DNA from: Linnemannia elongata | Taxonomy: Eukaryota > Mortierellomycota > Mortierellomycetes > Mortierellales > Mortierellaceae | Assembly: GCA_036320915.1 (NCBI GenBank) | Contig: JAXBDG010000023.1 | Coordinates: 1 to 64,000 of the forward strand | DNA: 64,000 nt | Direction: 5' to 3' | In this document: positions 38,705 to 54,213 of the stretch, one piece after another | Layout of the letters: the number at the start of each line of letters is the position of its first letter | How positions within the stretch are numbered: position 1 is the first letter of the stretch | The notes under the pieces: model-generated | Seen by the model: only the letters and a program-made list of their open reading frames with translations | What the model was told of the DNA's origin: nothing | Databases searched by the model: none | Position numbers and translations under genes: made by a program

Positions 38705-40476
38705 TCCCTTTTGGACTCCATTTTCGTGAAATCGAACAATAAATTGTCAGAGTAGAGGGAGTACGCCATTATGATTCCTCAGATTCATTTTAGTGAACTT
38801 TTAGTGCGTGTGGATTAGAAAAATGATTTCGTCAATGACTATAGGCCAGCTTCGTACCTATTGTCTGGATCAAATAAAGGGGCCCTGCTGCCTTCAGTCT
38901 CATTCACATTCACTGCTCTTTTATACACACACACACTCACTCACTCACACTCACACTCACCATCTACAGCACTCCTTGCACTACCATGCCACCCATCATA
39001 CGAAGTAGATATAACAAAATCGACGATCACACTCGTCAGACGATCATCGATATGGTTCTTCGCCAAGGAATGAGCATTACCCATGTTGCTCGGATGTTCA
39101 AGTACCCTCGCTCAACTATCAAAACCATTGTTGACACCTTCCTTCAAACCAATCGCGTCGCCAAACTCCCAAGAGGCGGCAGTCATAACCGCCGACTCGA
39201 GGAAGAGCATATTGACTGGCTTACCGATAACCTGGACGAGTTTGCAGGTCGCTCTGTTTTATGGCTCACCACGCAACTGAACGAGCGTTTCCAGTTGGAT
39301 CCTCCTATCACCCAGAGTGCCGTCGACAAGGCACTCAAGAAACTCACCACCTTTACGCTCAAATTAATGAGGGCCGAATCGGAACGATATAACGACCCCG
39401 AGTACATCGAGGAGCGACGACGATGGGCAGAGACCGTTCTTCAAGGACCTGGCAATATGAATGAATTTGTCTACATCGATGAAGCGGGGTTTAACTTGCA
39501 CATCACTCGCAATTTCGGCCGTGCTCCTCGAGGCAGGCGTGCCATTCAGAGGGTTCCCTACAACCGTGGCCCCAATTACTCTCTGATCGTTGCTCTCGAC
39601 AAGACGGGCATACTGGCCAGTCATTTCCGACAGGGCGCCTTCAACCAAGAAACGCTCACTCAGTTTTTGCAGGCAACGTTGTTTCCAGCGATCGAGGGAC
39701 GACGCCGCACCATTGTCATGGACAACGTGCCGTTTCACAAGAGGGGTATGGTGAGGAATTCCGTTGCTGCAGCTGGCCACCATCTTCTTTACCTCCCTCC
39801 CTACAGTCCACATCTCAATCCCGTTGAATCAGTGTTCAGTTCTGTGAGGAACCATGTCCGGCAAGAGGTGGTCCAGGCAGAAACCCTTGACGGGTATGTT
39901 CTGAATGGCATACGTCGAATCACTGGAGCAATGGCTAGAGGGTGGATTCGAGAGGTAAACCGCAACTTCGCGCTTGCCATCCACGGGGAGCCTCTTGGAC
40001 GTCTCTACAACGTCCGTCAAGCTCTTCCCGAAGGATACCAAGACCCATACATTGAAGGTTGGGATGAGGAGCAAATGGGGGACGAAGAAGAGGAGGAAGA
40101 GGAGGAAGAGGAGGAACAGGAAGAAGAGGAGGTGGAAGAGGAGGGTGAAGATGATGGCGAGGAAGAACGAGCCGAGGAGGAAGAGGAGGAGGAGGAGAGC
40201 GAACAAGTGAGCGATGTAGAAGGAGATTCACAGGACAGTGAGATGGGCGCAATGCTCGCTCCAGCTCCCTTGCATGTCAAGGTCGAGCGCAAGTACTCGC
40301 CTCCCCGCAACCGATCGGGAAGAGTACGGATATGAGTACCCTCTGTTCGGAAAAGAAATCATAGTGCCGTCACACCCAAATTAAGCTAGTACGTATTTCG
40401 ACTCTAACAAACAACGTAAAGATTTCCTTTTGTCGTTTTACTACAAAGATTTGGCGAAAATGGAGTCCAAAAGGGA
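38705..40476. mobile_element. Tc1/IS630-type transposon with 22-bp inverted repeats
   Basis: 1772 bp. The ends are TCCCTTTTGGACTCCATTTT plus CG, perfectly inverted over 22 bp, then partly matching (AAATC). TA flanks both ends (38703-38704, 40477-40478), the standard Tc1/mariner target. It contains one intact DD34E transposase gene, so the copy looks complete. Confidence 0.92.
38986..40335 (+). CDS. Tc1/IS630-type transposase (DD34E)
   Basis: 449 residues. The N terminus has helix-turn-helix segments (residues ~12-60: THVARMFKYPRSTIKTIV) for binding the inverted repeats. The catalytic core is D165 (YIDEAGFN), D246 (VMDNVPFH) and E281 (LNPVESVF), with 34 residues between the last two, as in Tc1-like enzymes. 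After about residue 345 comes a long Glu-rich tail (~50 residues), unusual for a family of about 340 residues. Frame open with no introns. A (CA)n-like run upstream at 38925-38960 may be in the leader. Potentially active. Confidence 0.92.
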   Translation: MPPIIRSRYNKIDDHTRQTIIDMVLRQGMSITHVARMFKYPRSTIKTIVDTFLQTNRVAKLPRGGSHNRRLEEEHIDWLTDNLDEFAGRSVLWLTTQLNERFQLDPPITQSAVDKALKKLTTFTLKLMRAESERYNDPEYIEERRRWAETVLQGPGNMNEFVYIDEAGFNLHITRNFGRAPRGRRAIQRVPYNRGPNYSLIVALDKTGILASHFRQGAFNQETLTQFLQATLFPAIEGRRRTIVMDNVPFHKRGMVRNSVAAAGHHLLYLPPYSPHLNPVESVFSSVRNHVRQEVVQAETLDGYVLNGIRRITGAMARGWIREVNRNFALAIHGEPLGRLYNVRQALPEGYQDPYIEGWDEEQMGDEEEEEEEEEEEQEEEEVEEEGEDDGEEERAEEEEEEEESEQVSDVEGDSQDSEMGAMLAPAPLHVKVERKYSPPRNRSGRVRI

Positions 40477-40497
40477 TAAATGAGAGTGAAAGAGGTA

Positions 40498-40542
<45 letters not shown>

Positions 40543-41511
40543 AAGGAAAGAAAAAGAAATGAAGGAGAGACAAAGAGGTAAAGGAGAGAGAAAGAGGCAT
40601 AGGAGAGTGAAAGAGGTATAGAAGTGCTAAAGAGGTAAAGGAGGGACAAGCGCAAGTGGGAATAGAGTGAGATCGGGAACATGTTGCGCCTTTTGTTCTT
40701 GCGCCATCAACTGTATGGTATTTGTGGTGCGAGTTGATTAAGCTCAAGGGGAAGTAAGCAAGTGCCTCTGAATCAAGACGGTCTTTCCTGGCTGATCCTC
40801 TGTTCTGAGTGTTCGACATTGGGTAGACTGAATAAGGGAAAGTAAAATCGCCTGTGGTCGTGTTTGAGCCAAGATTGGGAAAAGGTGGAAGATAAGAGGA
40901 CGTGCGCTAAAGATGGAGTTGTATGGGCGTACTGTGAGCCTGATGGATGAAAGTAGCTTTTAAAGTGTGGTGCAGATGTAAATGTGGGGTCCTGAAATTG
41001 ACATGGTGTCAATTTCGAGAGCAGTGTGGCCTGGGTGCAGTTTCGATTATGAGTGGGGAATAATGGCTGGCTACCTGGCGATGAAGGCGGTCGCTTGGTG
41101 GTAATGGCATGGCATGGGAGTGATATTCGCGGGTGGTCCAGATTTGGCGTTGACTTCTTGACGTTGTTCGCCCTGAGGGAGACGAGGGGTTTCGGAAATG
41201 TCATCTTCTACGCCTGCGGCGAACGTGACGAGGTTTCAGTCGAAGAAGGATAGGGGCAAGTTGGCAATGTAGGCTAAAATGCAAAGAAGCAACAGGCTGC
41301 AGGGGATGGGAGGCGGAAAGGTAGAAGAGGTATTGGATGATAAGCAGGGGATACGGGCCCAGGATGCTGTTGCAGTTGTGACGGATACTGAGGTGGAACC
41401 GGCCATATCCTTGCATGCGATTCTCAAGATCGGAGGGAATTAGCGTACTTGTGGTCGAGCTTAGATCATTTTGTTATTCCCCCTATTTTCTCCTCTTTGT
41501 TGATATTATAT
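40477..41511. other. Intergenic DNA with a GA microsatellite
   Basis: (GA)n at about 40500-40540, then the diverged direct-repeat partner of 38300-38700. A small hairpin GAAATTGAC...GTCAATTTC lies at about 40995-41020. No gene recognised. Confidence 0.5.
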
Positions 41512-42037
41512 AACGATTGACCAGCTGTCAATCGACCCTGACGTTGTTTTGTGCAAGGAATCCTTTTTTCGCATTGTGTAAGGGGTCTCAGTAGTCATGT
41601 CGAGAGAACTTCATTTGACTGATAATTTCAAAAAAGCAGGAACTTTTTTTTTTCAGAAACTATCGAAGGGATACCCTTTTTTGGGAGATTGGTTCTATTG
41701 AGGTGTGAAAGGAAGCGCCGACATTTCTAATTAACGAGTTGTTTCTGCTCGCCACTATTGTCTGATTCATTACTCCTTGTTTTTAATAAGCAGAGTCCTA
41801 TGGGCTGTTTATGTTACGCTTCTTAGTAGCCCACGCTGTCCTTCGCCTTCTTTCGGTCACCTATAGATATATTTTCTTTTCATCTCCTCTCTCTCAGCGT
41901 TTCGTTGTGTTTAGCTTACATATTCATCCCTTCGCCTTTACTTCGTACAAGACCTCAAAGGACTTTATTCTGGTATGTCGAAGATGTGATAGATATGAAA
42001 TTGAGTAGATGGGTAGAAAGAACGACCAGGTGTTTCC

Positions 42038-42772
42038 TTAGTAGAAGCCAAGGGCAGTAAAGTTATTCTCGCTCAAGATCTTGAACTCCTCAGTCTGCTT
42101 CCAAGCAGCCAAGCCCTCGATCTTGTTCAACTTCTCACGGACCTCCCAAATAGCAGGGGTTTTGCTCTTCGAAACCAATTCCTCCCCAGTCATGCCCTGG
42201 ATCAGCCCAAGCAATAAATCGGTCGTGACATCGGCCAGGGAGACTTTGTTACCGACATAGTGTCCGTTGGAGCCGTTGGCGGCAAGGTGCTGCTCATGGT
42301 ACTTGATCCAGGGGGCGATGTTGTTGGTGATCAGGAGCTCCTTGTTGGCAGCCTTGAGTTCATGATCCTTGACAGTGAAGAACTTTCCGAGCATGGCGTT
42401 CAGGAGGGAGTGGTTGTTAGAGACAAAGGTGTTGACGAGGACCTCCTCAAAGGCGTCAGAGCCAAGGAGTCCAAACTTACGAGCGAGGTAACGCTCGATG
42501 GCGTCGGACTCGGCGATCTGGATGGTGGTCTTGCCGTCGGCAGAGATCTCGGTGAGGAGGGGCATGAGGCCAAAGGGGGCGAGGGGCTTCTCAGAGGCCC
42601 AGTCCACGGGGGTGATAGAGGTGAACTTGTTGCCGGAAATGGCGAGGAGCGTGCGAGAGACGCCGCCAAGACCATGGATGTTGAAGTACTTGATCTCAAA
42701 GGTGGTGTCCTTCTTGGTGGCGAGGGCGTTGAAGGCGGCAGCTTGGGCAGGGTCGAAGTATGCGTGAACCAT
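42038..42772 (-). CDS. Glutathione S-transferase, sigma-like
   Basis: 244 residues, uninterrupted. The N-terminal thioredoxin-like domain (residues ~17-98) shows FEIKYFNIHGLGGVSRTLLA and PFGLMPLLTE followed by QIAESDAIERYLA; the M-P pair (cis-Pro) and E-S-D pair bind glutathione. An all-helical C-terminal domain follows (~105-235), with SLADVTTDLLLG matching the usual N-capping box region. It would conjugate glutathione to electrophiles or reduce peroxides in the cytosol. The start at 42772 has an ACAAAAATGG context. A TATAAAAG lies about 130 bp upstream. This is the first host-type gene inward from the telomere. Confidence 0.85.
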   Translation of the reverse strand: MVHAYFDPAQAAAFNALATKKDTTFEIKYFNIHGLGGVSRTLLAISGNKFTSITPVDWASEKPLAPFGLMPLLTEISADGKTTIQIAESDAIERYLARKFGLLGSDAFEEVLVNTFVSNNHSLLNAMLGKFFTVKDHELKAANKELLITNNIAPWIKYHEQHLAANGSNGHYVGNKVSLADVTTDLLLGLIQGMTGEELVSKSKTPAIWEVREKLNKIEGLAAWKQTEEFKILSENNFTALGFY

Positions 42773-42901
42773 TTTTGTTATTTTTGTTGTGTGTAAGGTG
42801 CAGAGAAGCTGTTGGTTGTAATGAGAGAGAGAAGGTAGCTGGTTTGGTTGTTGAGGTTGGTTGTTGAGGTTGGTTTTTATGAGAGGGAGGCTATAGAGAC
42901 C

Positions 42902-42909
42902 CTTTTATA
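42902..42909 (-). promoter_or_regulatory. TATA box of the GST gene
   Basis: CTTTTATA on the plus strand, TATAAAAG on the coding strand, ~130 bp before the GST start codon. CT/GA-rich sequence lies between. Confidence 0.5.
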
Positions 42910-43020
42910 CTTGGACGTTAGGTAGTTGTTTGCTTGATAGGTTATTGCGTCGATCAATTGACGACAAGATGGCAAGGTTGTTTCTTCACTGCTGTGTGCG
43001 TTTGTTAGCTTGAGTGACTT

Positions 43021-43027
43021 AGTGTGT

Positions 43028-43082
<55 letters not shown>
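43021..43082. repeat. (GT)n microsatellite
   Basis: About 30 TG dinucleotides with a few interruptions, upstream of the GST gene. Confidence 0.95.
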
Positions 43083-43086
<4 letters not shown>

Positions 43087-45505
43087 TGCGTGTTCGTACA
43101 CTGTCCGTATGTGAGTGAGTGCGTAAGTTGAGAAAGAAATAATAACAATAGCCAATTGATCCGAGTCTCCAACGATTCAATTGAGTGCAACGGGTAAGAG
43201 TACTTCCTTCTCCTCCTTGCTCCTTTCGCGGTGACTGATTAATAATCGTCCTTTGGCAGGTTGGCTGGCTGCAGTAAAATCCTTCCTACGCTGATCGACC
43301 CATCCATGCGCCTTCAACGGGTCTAACTTCATATCATCAAAAAAGCGACGACGCGTTCACACTTCCTTTCCCCTTTCTAATCCCCTCCTTCTTTCCCCTT
43401 CTATATCCTTCTTCCTTCACCACACACTTCTTGTTTTGGATTATTAATAATCGATCCCCCTTTTCTCGATCACTTGTTTGTTCAAATTCCTAATTTCATG
43501 CTGTAGACCTCAAACTCAAAAACAAACAACTTTCAGTTCACTTTCGAACTTTACGTGGGTTTAGCACACTAGCACCATCTATCGTCATCCGCACCATCGA
43601 AATTCAAAAAACCGCTTTCTTGGTCTGGGGTGATCTTAACCTAGGGGGCACTCTCAGCTACACTTATGCGGATCTGCAATGTAAAGTCTCTTCTTTTCCT
43701 TGAGCTTCCTTTTCCTTGCTGGTCGGGCAAGACTAATGTAATGCGTTTGCTCTGGGAGGGGGTTGTATTCATGCTGCGTTCTTCAGCTGCGCGGTCGTCT
43801 TACTAGCCTTCCTTCCTTTCCTCTCCTTTCCCTTCCTTTCCCTTCCTCTCTCCCTTTACTTCTCTTCCATCAACTTATCTCCTCTTCTCTATTCACAACT
43901 TCTGCATTGCTGTTACTATCTGAGGGGTATACGATACTCCTTCTCGTCCACCCTATCGACTCTTGCAGTGACAATCACACTTCTCCATCTATATCCGCTC
44001 TGTAGCACTTCTCTTATATCCCATCATTTCTTTTAATGATTCCAGACGCTTCATTGAAGACGGGCATCGTCAGCTCCGATCATGGACCCACCCAAGAGGG
44101 GATTAACTGAGCACCCGCTAGAGGAAGAGTGTGATGTGTACTGCATGATGCTGAGGCATCTTGAAGGGGAGACGAAAAAGGGACTATTAGTAAACGCCCT
44201 CTTCGTTTTTGTTCGCCGTTTACTCTCTGCGCAGCTATGCTAAGCTAGTACGCAAAAAACGATACGCAAGCCGACTCTCTCCTATGACTGCAGACAGAGT
44301 TACACGCCGCTCCCTCAATGCTGAAACAACAAAGTTGGCACAGTCAGTGTATGCATTGAGTGTACCCCTTCGATTGATTCTGGAACAAAATCGTCGAAAG
44401 TAACTGTCAGATGAAATTCTATCGACAATAGACATCCTTAAACATATGAGAAATGGACTCCTCACACAAAACAACGTCAGGGTCGATTGACAGCTGGTCA
44501 ACCGTTGTATGTTTTTCCATCCCAACATTCCCCATTTCACTTCGCCCAGTTGTTGGTCCATGCCTAGCAATCCCTGAGGCTCAGGAGGACGAGGCTTACA
44601 TCAACGACATTGCGGAGGCGGAGGAGATGGACTTCTCCATCAGTCATCGACGACCTTGATCTGTTCGTTCTTCAAGGTGCCCCTGTGACTTAACAAGACC
44701 CTAAAGTGTTACAAAGGATACCATGTTTTTAAACGGCACCACACAAAACCGCATACCTCATACCCTCTTCTGACCAGAATGCAAGGTACAAATAATAATG
44801 AGCCACAGCAAAAAAAAAGTTGAACCCCAGGTGCCTGGTTCCTGGTACCCTCTTAAAGTAACCGTCTTTTTCGCACTGTTAACGTATGCTCCTACTACAT
44901 GTGATTTATGCCCCAAATTTGTGGAACAAAAAAGTTACAGCATCCTTGACGGTCGCAGGGATACCTATTCCCGCCACACAGGCACATAGACATGGTTAAT
45001 TTTCTCTATTCCTTTCTCTGGAGTGCTCTTGTCTGCAGAAAGACACTGTCTTATCTTGCACCGGTCTTGCCTTGGCTCAACGTCTTGTCATTTTATCCAT
45101 GTGTCGACTTACCCCGCCAAGAGGTAGGCCTTTGTAAAGGACGAACATCTTTTCGTGTCATAGCGACAAGACTTAAGATGGAAGTGAGGTAGTGAGGTTG
45201 TTACGTGTGAGTGAGAGACTGGAAGGGCTGAAAGATGGAAAATGGATGAGTTTGTTGGACGACTGACTTTCGACCCTCTTGGACAGGCAGGTGGACACAA
45301 CCAGATGTACCCTCCGCTGCTGATAGCAAGAAAGGGGCACGCGAAATGAAGAGAGGCAGGAGAAGGGCAAGGATGAGTGGAAGGGGATTGATTAGGCGAG
45401 GGAGAGGATACGAGGATATGCTTGCGATCTACGCGCAGGACAGAAAAGGTGATGTTTGTGTGTATCCATGTATGTGACTGCAGAGAGCGAGGAGGAGGGA
45501 GGATA
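43083..45505. other. Intergenic DNA, no gene seen
   Basis: Pyrimidine-rich tracts (43340-43440, 43800-43880) and scattered short frames with no recognisable protein. The right arm of the long inverted repeat lies at 44322-44506. I see no RNA gene or intact transposon. Confidence 0.5.
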
Positions 45506-45584
45506 GGCAATCGTCCACATCCCTAATACACGATCAACCACTCCTATGGTGCTTCCTCATGTATTAGGGATGTGGACGATTGCC
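45506..45584. mobile_element. 79-bp MITE related to element V
   Basis: Almost a pure foldback: 25 bp perfect ends starting GGCAATCGTCCACATCCC and a short middle. ATA flanks both ends (45503-45505, 45585-45587). The ends equal the element V termini, and the middle equals the next ~30 bp of an element V end, so this is a miniature made from one end. Element V's transposase is the likely mover. Confidence 0.9.
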
Positions 45585-45587
45585 ATA

Positions 45588-46676
45588 AGTCGATGGCGAG
45601 CATAAAGTTGAACAGGGTGGTAGTGTGCGCAAGGGTGATGAGAGAGAGAGAGGTGGGAGGAGGGACGAAAGGAGGGTGGTAGAGAATAGTAGCCATGGAC
45701 CCGTTGTTGATGTGCAGATGTGTTGCTTCAGTTCCCTAGTTGAGTTGTGCAGCAACGATAATTAATTTTGACATACCTAAACCTCGAATGGGAAGGGTTT
45801 GCAAGTTTTGAGAGGTGATGAGAGCTGATGATTTTGGGATGGGGACATGACCATGAGCAGATTCAACGACCCCACTTTCATTAGCAAGGTTTTTTTATGA
45901 GGGCGTGATCAGATCCATTAGCAACCATCCTCATCGTGCCCTGCCTGCCCCATTCACACCCCCTGTATAGCTGTGCCAAGGGAGAGTTCTGGTACACGTG
46001 ATAACAGGCTCATCAACAGCGTGGAACAAATTCCAAGTGGCCAAGCTGAAACAAAAGTGCACGTAGACAAACACTTGGCATATAACAGGGCCATGGATTC
46101 TGCGCTCTTGATGATGGGGAAAGAGGGCAAGGTTGGCGTATGTGTGAGAGCGACGGGAAGGGTTGAAGGAGGAAGAAGAATAAATGGTGTTTTGGACTAC
46201 CGTCTCTTGCCCTGGATGACAACGATCTTCGTGGAGAGGACAGGGTGGCGCAAACTCCGCTACAGAAAACAGTAAGATAAGGGTGCGCTATATAGTGAAA
46301 GACTCGTGGTTGTTGGGTGTGCAAGAAAGTTCGCTAGAGCCCTGAAGGTGTCGTCAGCGCCTGTGTGCTGCCTGTAATTAATCTCTCCCAAACCTTCAGT
46401 TGAGGTGATTGCCGGATTATAAGATGATGAGTGTTAATGATTGCGCATCTGAACCACGACCATGAGCAGATTCAGCGACCTCGGTTACATTAGCAAGGTT
46501 TTCATATGTGGGTGTGATCAGATCCACTCTCATCAAACTCATTAATAGTGCTGGCTTCCACCCACTTCATACTGGAGTCCCAAGAATGCAACTAGCCACC
46601 CTTAACAAATCATCCATCAACATTACAGACGACCTTACTCATTCTCGGTTTATTTTTTTTGAAGGGGAACACGACC
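45588..46676. other. Intergenic DNA with two copies of a short dispersed repeat
   Basis: A ~60-bp unit reading GACCATGAGCAGATTCA(A/G)CGACC...CATTAGCAAGGTTTT...GTGATCAGATCCA occurs at about 45849-45919 and 46459-46528. A reversed partial copy is at 63227-63274. No coding sequence recognised. Confidence 0.6.
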
Positions 46677-52091
<5,415 letters not shown>

Positions 52092-52509
52092 GGTGGGTGC
52101 GTGTATGTCTTGTTGCTGGTGTTGTTATTGGTCGTCAGTTGGTTGGTAGAACACGGTTTGAGGGGGTCGTTCTTGTTGTTCGTTGCAAGGGAGGGGAAGG
52201 AGGAGGAGGAGGAGGAGGAGGAGGAGGAGGAGCAAGAGAAGACAGCACAAGAAAAGACGAAAAGAAGAAAAAGAGGAAAGGGGCAAAAAGGAGAACAAGA
52301 AAAAGAAAGGGTGAGCAAGAAGTAGGTTGAGTGTGGGAGGATGGGTGGGGGAAAGAATGCAAAGGGAAAATAGAAAATAGAAAGAGTAAAGTGGGGCGGA
52401 GAGAAAAGGGTTTTGCGTCAGTCTAAGGGTGTCTTTCTTTATCCATCGAGACTCGCCCCCAGACTCGTCCTTCTTGTTCACTTTTTGTCATTCCTCTTTG
52501 ACCAGTACT

Positions 52510-52557
<48 letters not shown>

Positions 52558-53265
52558 TTCAATGGCTCCAGTCGAACATAAATAAAAACAAGAGGCAATT
52601 ACCCGTCTTTTGCTGTGAGAATGGCCGTTATTTTGTTGCACCTTGTCCTCGTCCTTTTCGTGGTCGTTTTAGAGACTTGCAGACGGACGAACGCGTCCTT
52701 GTTGTTGGAGCAGTGTGTGTGCTTTGTTGTTTGTATTGATGACAAGAAGTCAATACAGGGATGGCCAGGATGGGGTGGAGTGGAAGGATGGATGGAAAGA
52801 AGAAGCACTTTGACTCGAACGAACAATCAGAACCAGTCAAAGGAAAAGGAGGTGGCAGGAGGAGAAGAGAGTAAAGAGAAGACAGAGGAAAGAAAAAGAA
52901 AAGAAAGGGAACGTAGAAAGGATAAGGGGAAAAGGTGGCTGGCTGTTGGGCAAGAAGGAAAAAGGAGGGGATCATTGGTAACAAGCTAACAGTGCTCTCA
53001 CGCACACACTAAATACAGGAGGAGGATGGAGAGGTCCATGCTTGGTTGGATAGACTCGACCGATGACTGGCTGACTGTACCCTGCTCCAAAATACACGCA
53101 CAAACACACCCACTTTGTTCTCTTTGCCACCTTGAACACATATATGCATTCATTAGCTCCTTGCTGTAATAGCACAAGGTAAAAAGCAACCCGATCATGC
53201 CCTGTAATCTCGCCGCTAAAAGAAAAGGTGAGGGCTTCTGTGTTGACGACGGGAAGCAAAAGTAG
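52092..53265. other. YAK1 upstream region
   Basis: GAG/GAA-rich tract at 52195-52235 and a (CAA)n microsatellite at about 52508-52557, then purine-rich DNA. These are probably promoter/leader of the kinase gene. No second gene recognised. Confidence 0.5.
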
Positions 53266-53273
53266 TGACGACA

Positions 53274-53306
<33 letters not shown>

Positions 53307-53346
53307 TCCTGATTCTGGCGCCTTAGACCAACTCGGCCATATCGCC
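53266..53346 (-). tRNA. tRNA-Leu (CAG)
   Basis: The complement folds as a tRNA: acceptor GGCGATA against TGTCGTC (two G-U pairs), D arm GCCGAGTTGGTCTAAGGC, anticodon stem CCAGA/TCTGG with loop ATCAGGA (anticodon CAG), a variable region CCGAAAGGGC as in class II Leu tRNAs, and T arm GTGGGTTCAAATCCCAC. No intron. A LINE fragment begins about 100 bp beyond its 5' end. Confidence 0.88.
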
Positions 53347-53419
53347 CTTTCTTGTTTTTGCTGCGGTATTGCCACTATTTTGATCTCATAGTTCATCAAG
53401 ACACTATGCTTCAGCTGCC

Positions 53420-53450
<31 letters not shown>

Positions 53451-53453
53451 GTT

Positions 53454-54213
53454 CCTTGGCGCTGTCCATCTGATGAGGAGCATGTCCGTGGGTTCTCTTC
53501 TATCGGTGGCGCTCAATCGGTTTATCGGGGCCTGCCGGTCCCCGATCGCGACCTGGATCCAAAGTGGCACGTCTCGGATCTACTGCGAGGCATCACCCCC
53601 AAGAGCATGCTGTCTGAGTGGTCGTCAGTCTTCCGATCCCCAAAGTCGATTGCACAGACGGTCCTGCACAAGTTTGTTGGCTACCTGGAGGCACAGGCCT
53701 CGGAGCTGATCTGGAAACCTCGGTGTTCGGAGACAATTGCATGGGAGCAGGCGCAAGGCATCACTACAAAAGACAAGACATCCAAGTACACTGGCCCTCG
53801 AGGAGATTGGAGCAACGGTTATGGCTATATCACCCGAGCTGGTTTTTGTCCCTGCGGCGCTTCGCTAGCCGCACATGAGGATGGGCATTGTCCGGGCCCG
53901 TCTTTGGATCCCATCGCTGCAGATGCACGTTTGTTAGAGAGTCAATTAGGAAGGAGGCGGTTGTCGTTGATGGAGAGGATGGGGAGGATCCCCTTCATGA
54001 GGGTGTGCGAGTAGTTTATTTTCTTCCGTCCCAGCCTGAGAAGGCGAGTGATTGTTGCGCTGAGCCTGCCGAGCTTTGGACTCAGGGACAGCGACTAGGT
54101 CTATGGCTACTGGGAGAGTTCATTTGATAGTGCCCTTTTTATTCCTTTGAATGCCTCCTGGAGTTGTTAACTAGAGAAATAAATCGCAAACAAAAAAAAA
54201 AAAAAAAAAAAAA
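53454..54213 (+). mobile_element. LINE 3' fragment L1, 5'-truncated with poly(A)
   Basis: Encodes the C-terminal ~185 residues of a non-LTR retrotransposon ORF2 (FSSIGGAQSVYRG ... LSLMERMGRIPFMRVCE), then a ~190-bp 3' UTR ending GAGAAATAAATCGCAAAC and 22 A. The 5' truncation, A tail and GTTTGTT after A runs on both sides (53447, 54214) fit target-primed reverse transcription. No reverse transcriptase is present, so it is dead. Confidence 0.8.

Larger units (their letters stand above)
41512..44506. repeat. Inverted repeats ~180 bp long around the GST gene
   Basis: 41512-41553 and the complement of 44465-44506 match at about 41 of 42 bases (TTGACCAGCTGTCAATCGAC core). Similarity then continues inward more weakly to about 41690 and 44322 (blocks such as ATCGAAGGG, TTCAT.TGAC). 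The outer ends match best, as in terminal inverted repeats of an old DNA transposon, but no transposase or target duplication is evident. The segment enclosed is ~3.0 kb and includes the GST gene. Confidence 0.6.

Noticed and set aside
42260..42796. 178-codon frame on the plus strand over the GST gene
   Set aside because: It is the complement of a well-supported GST coding sequence.
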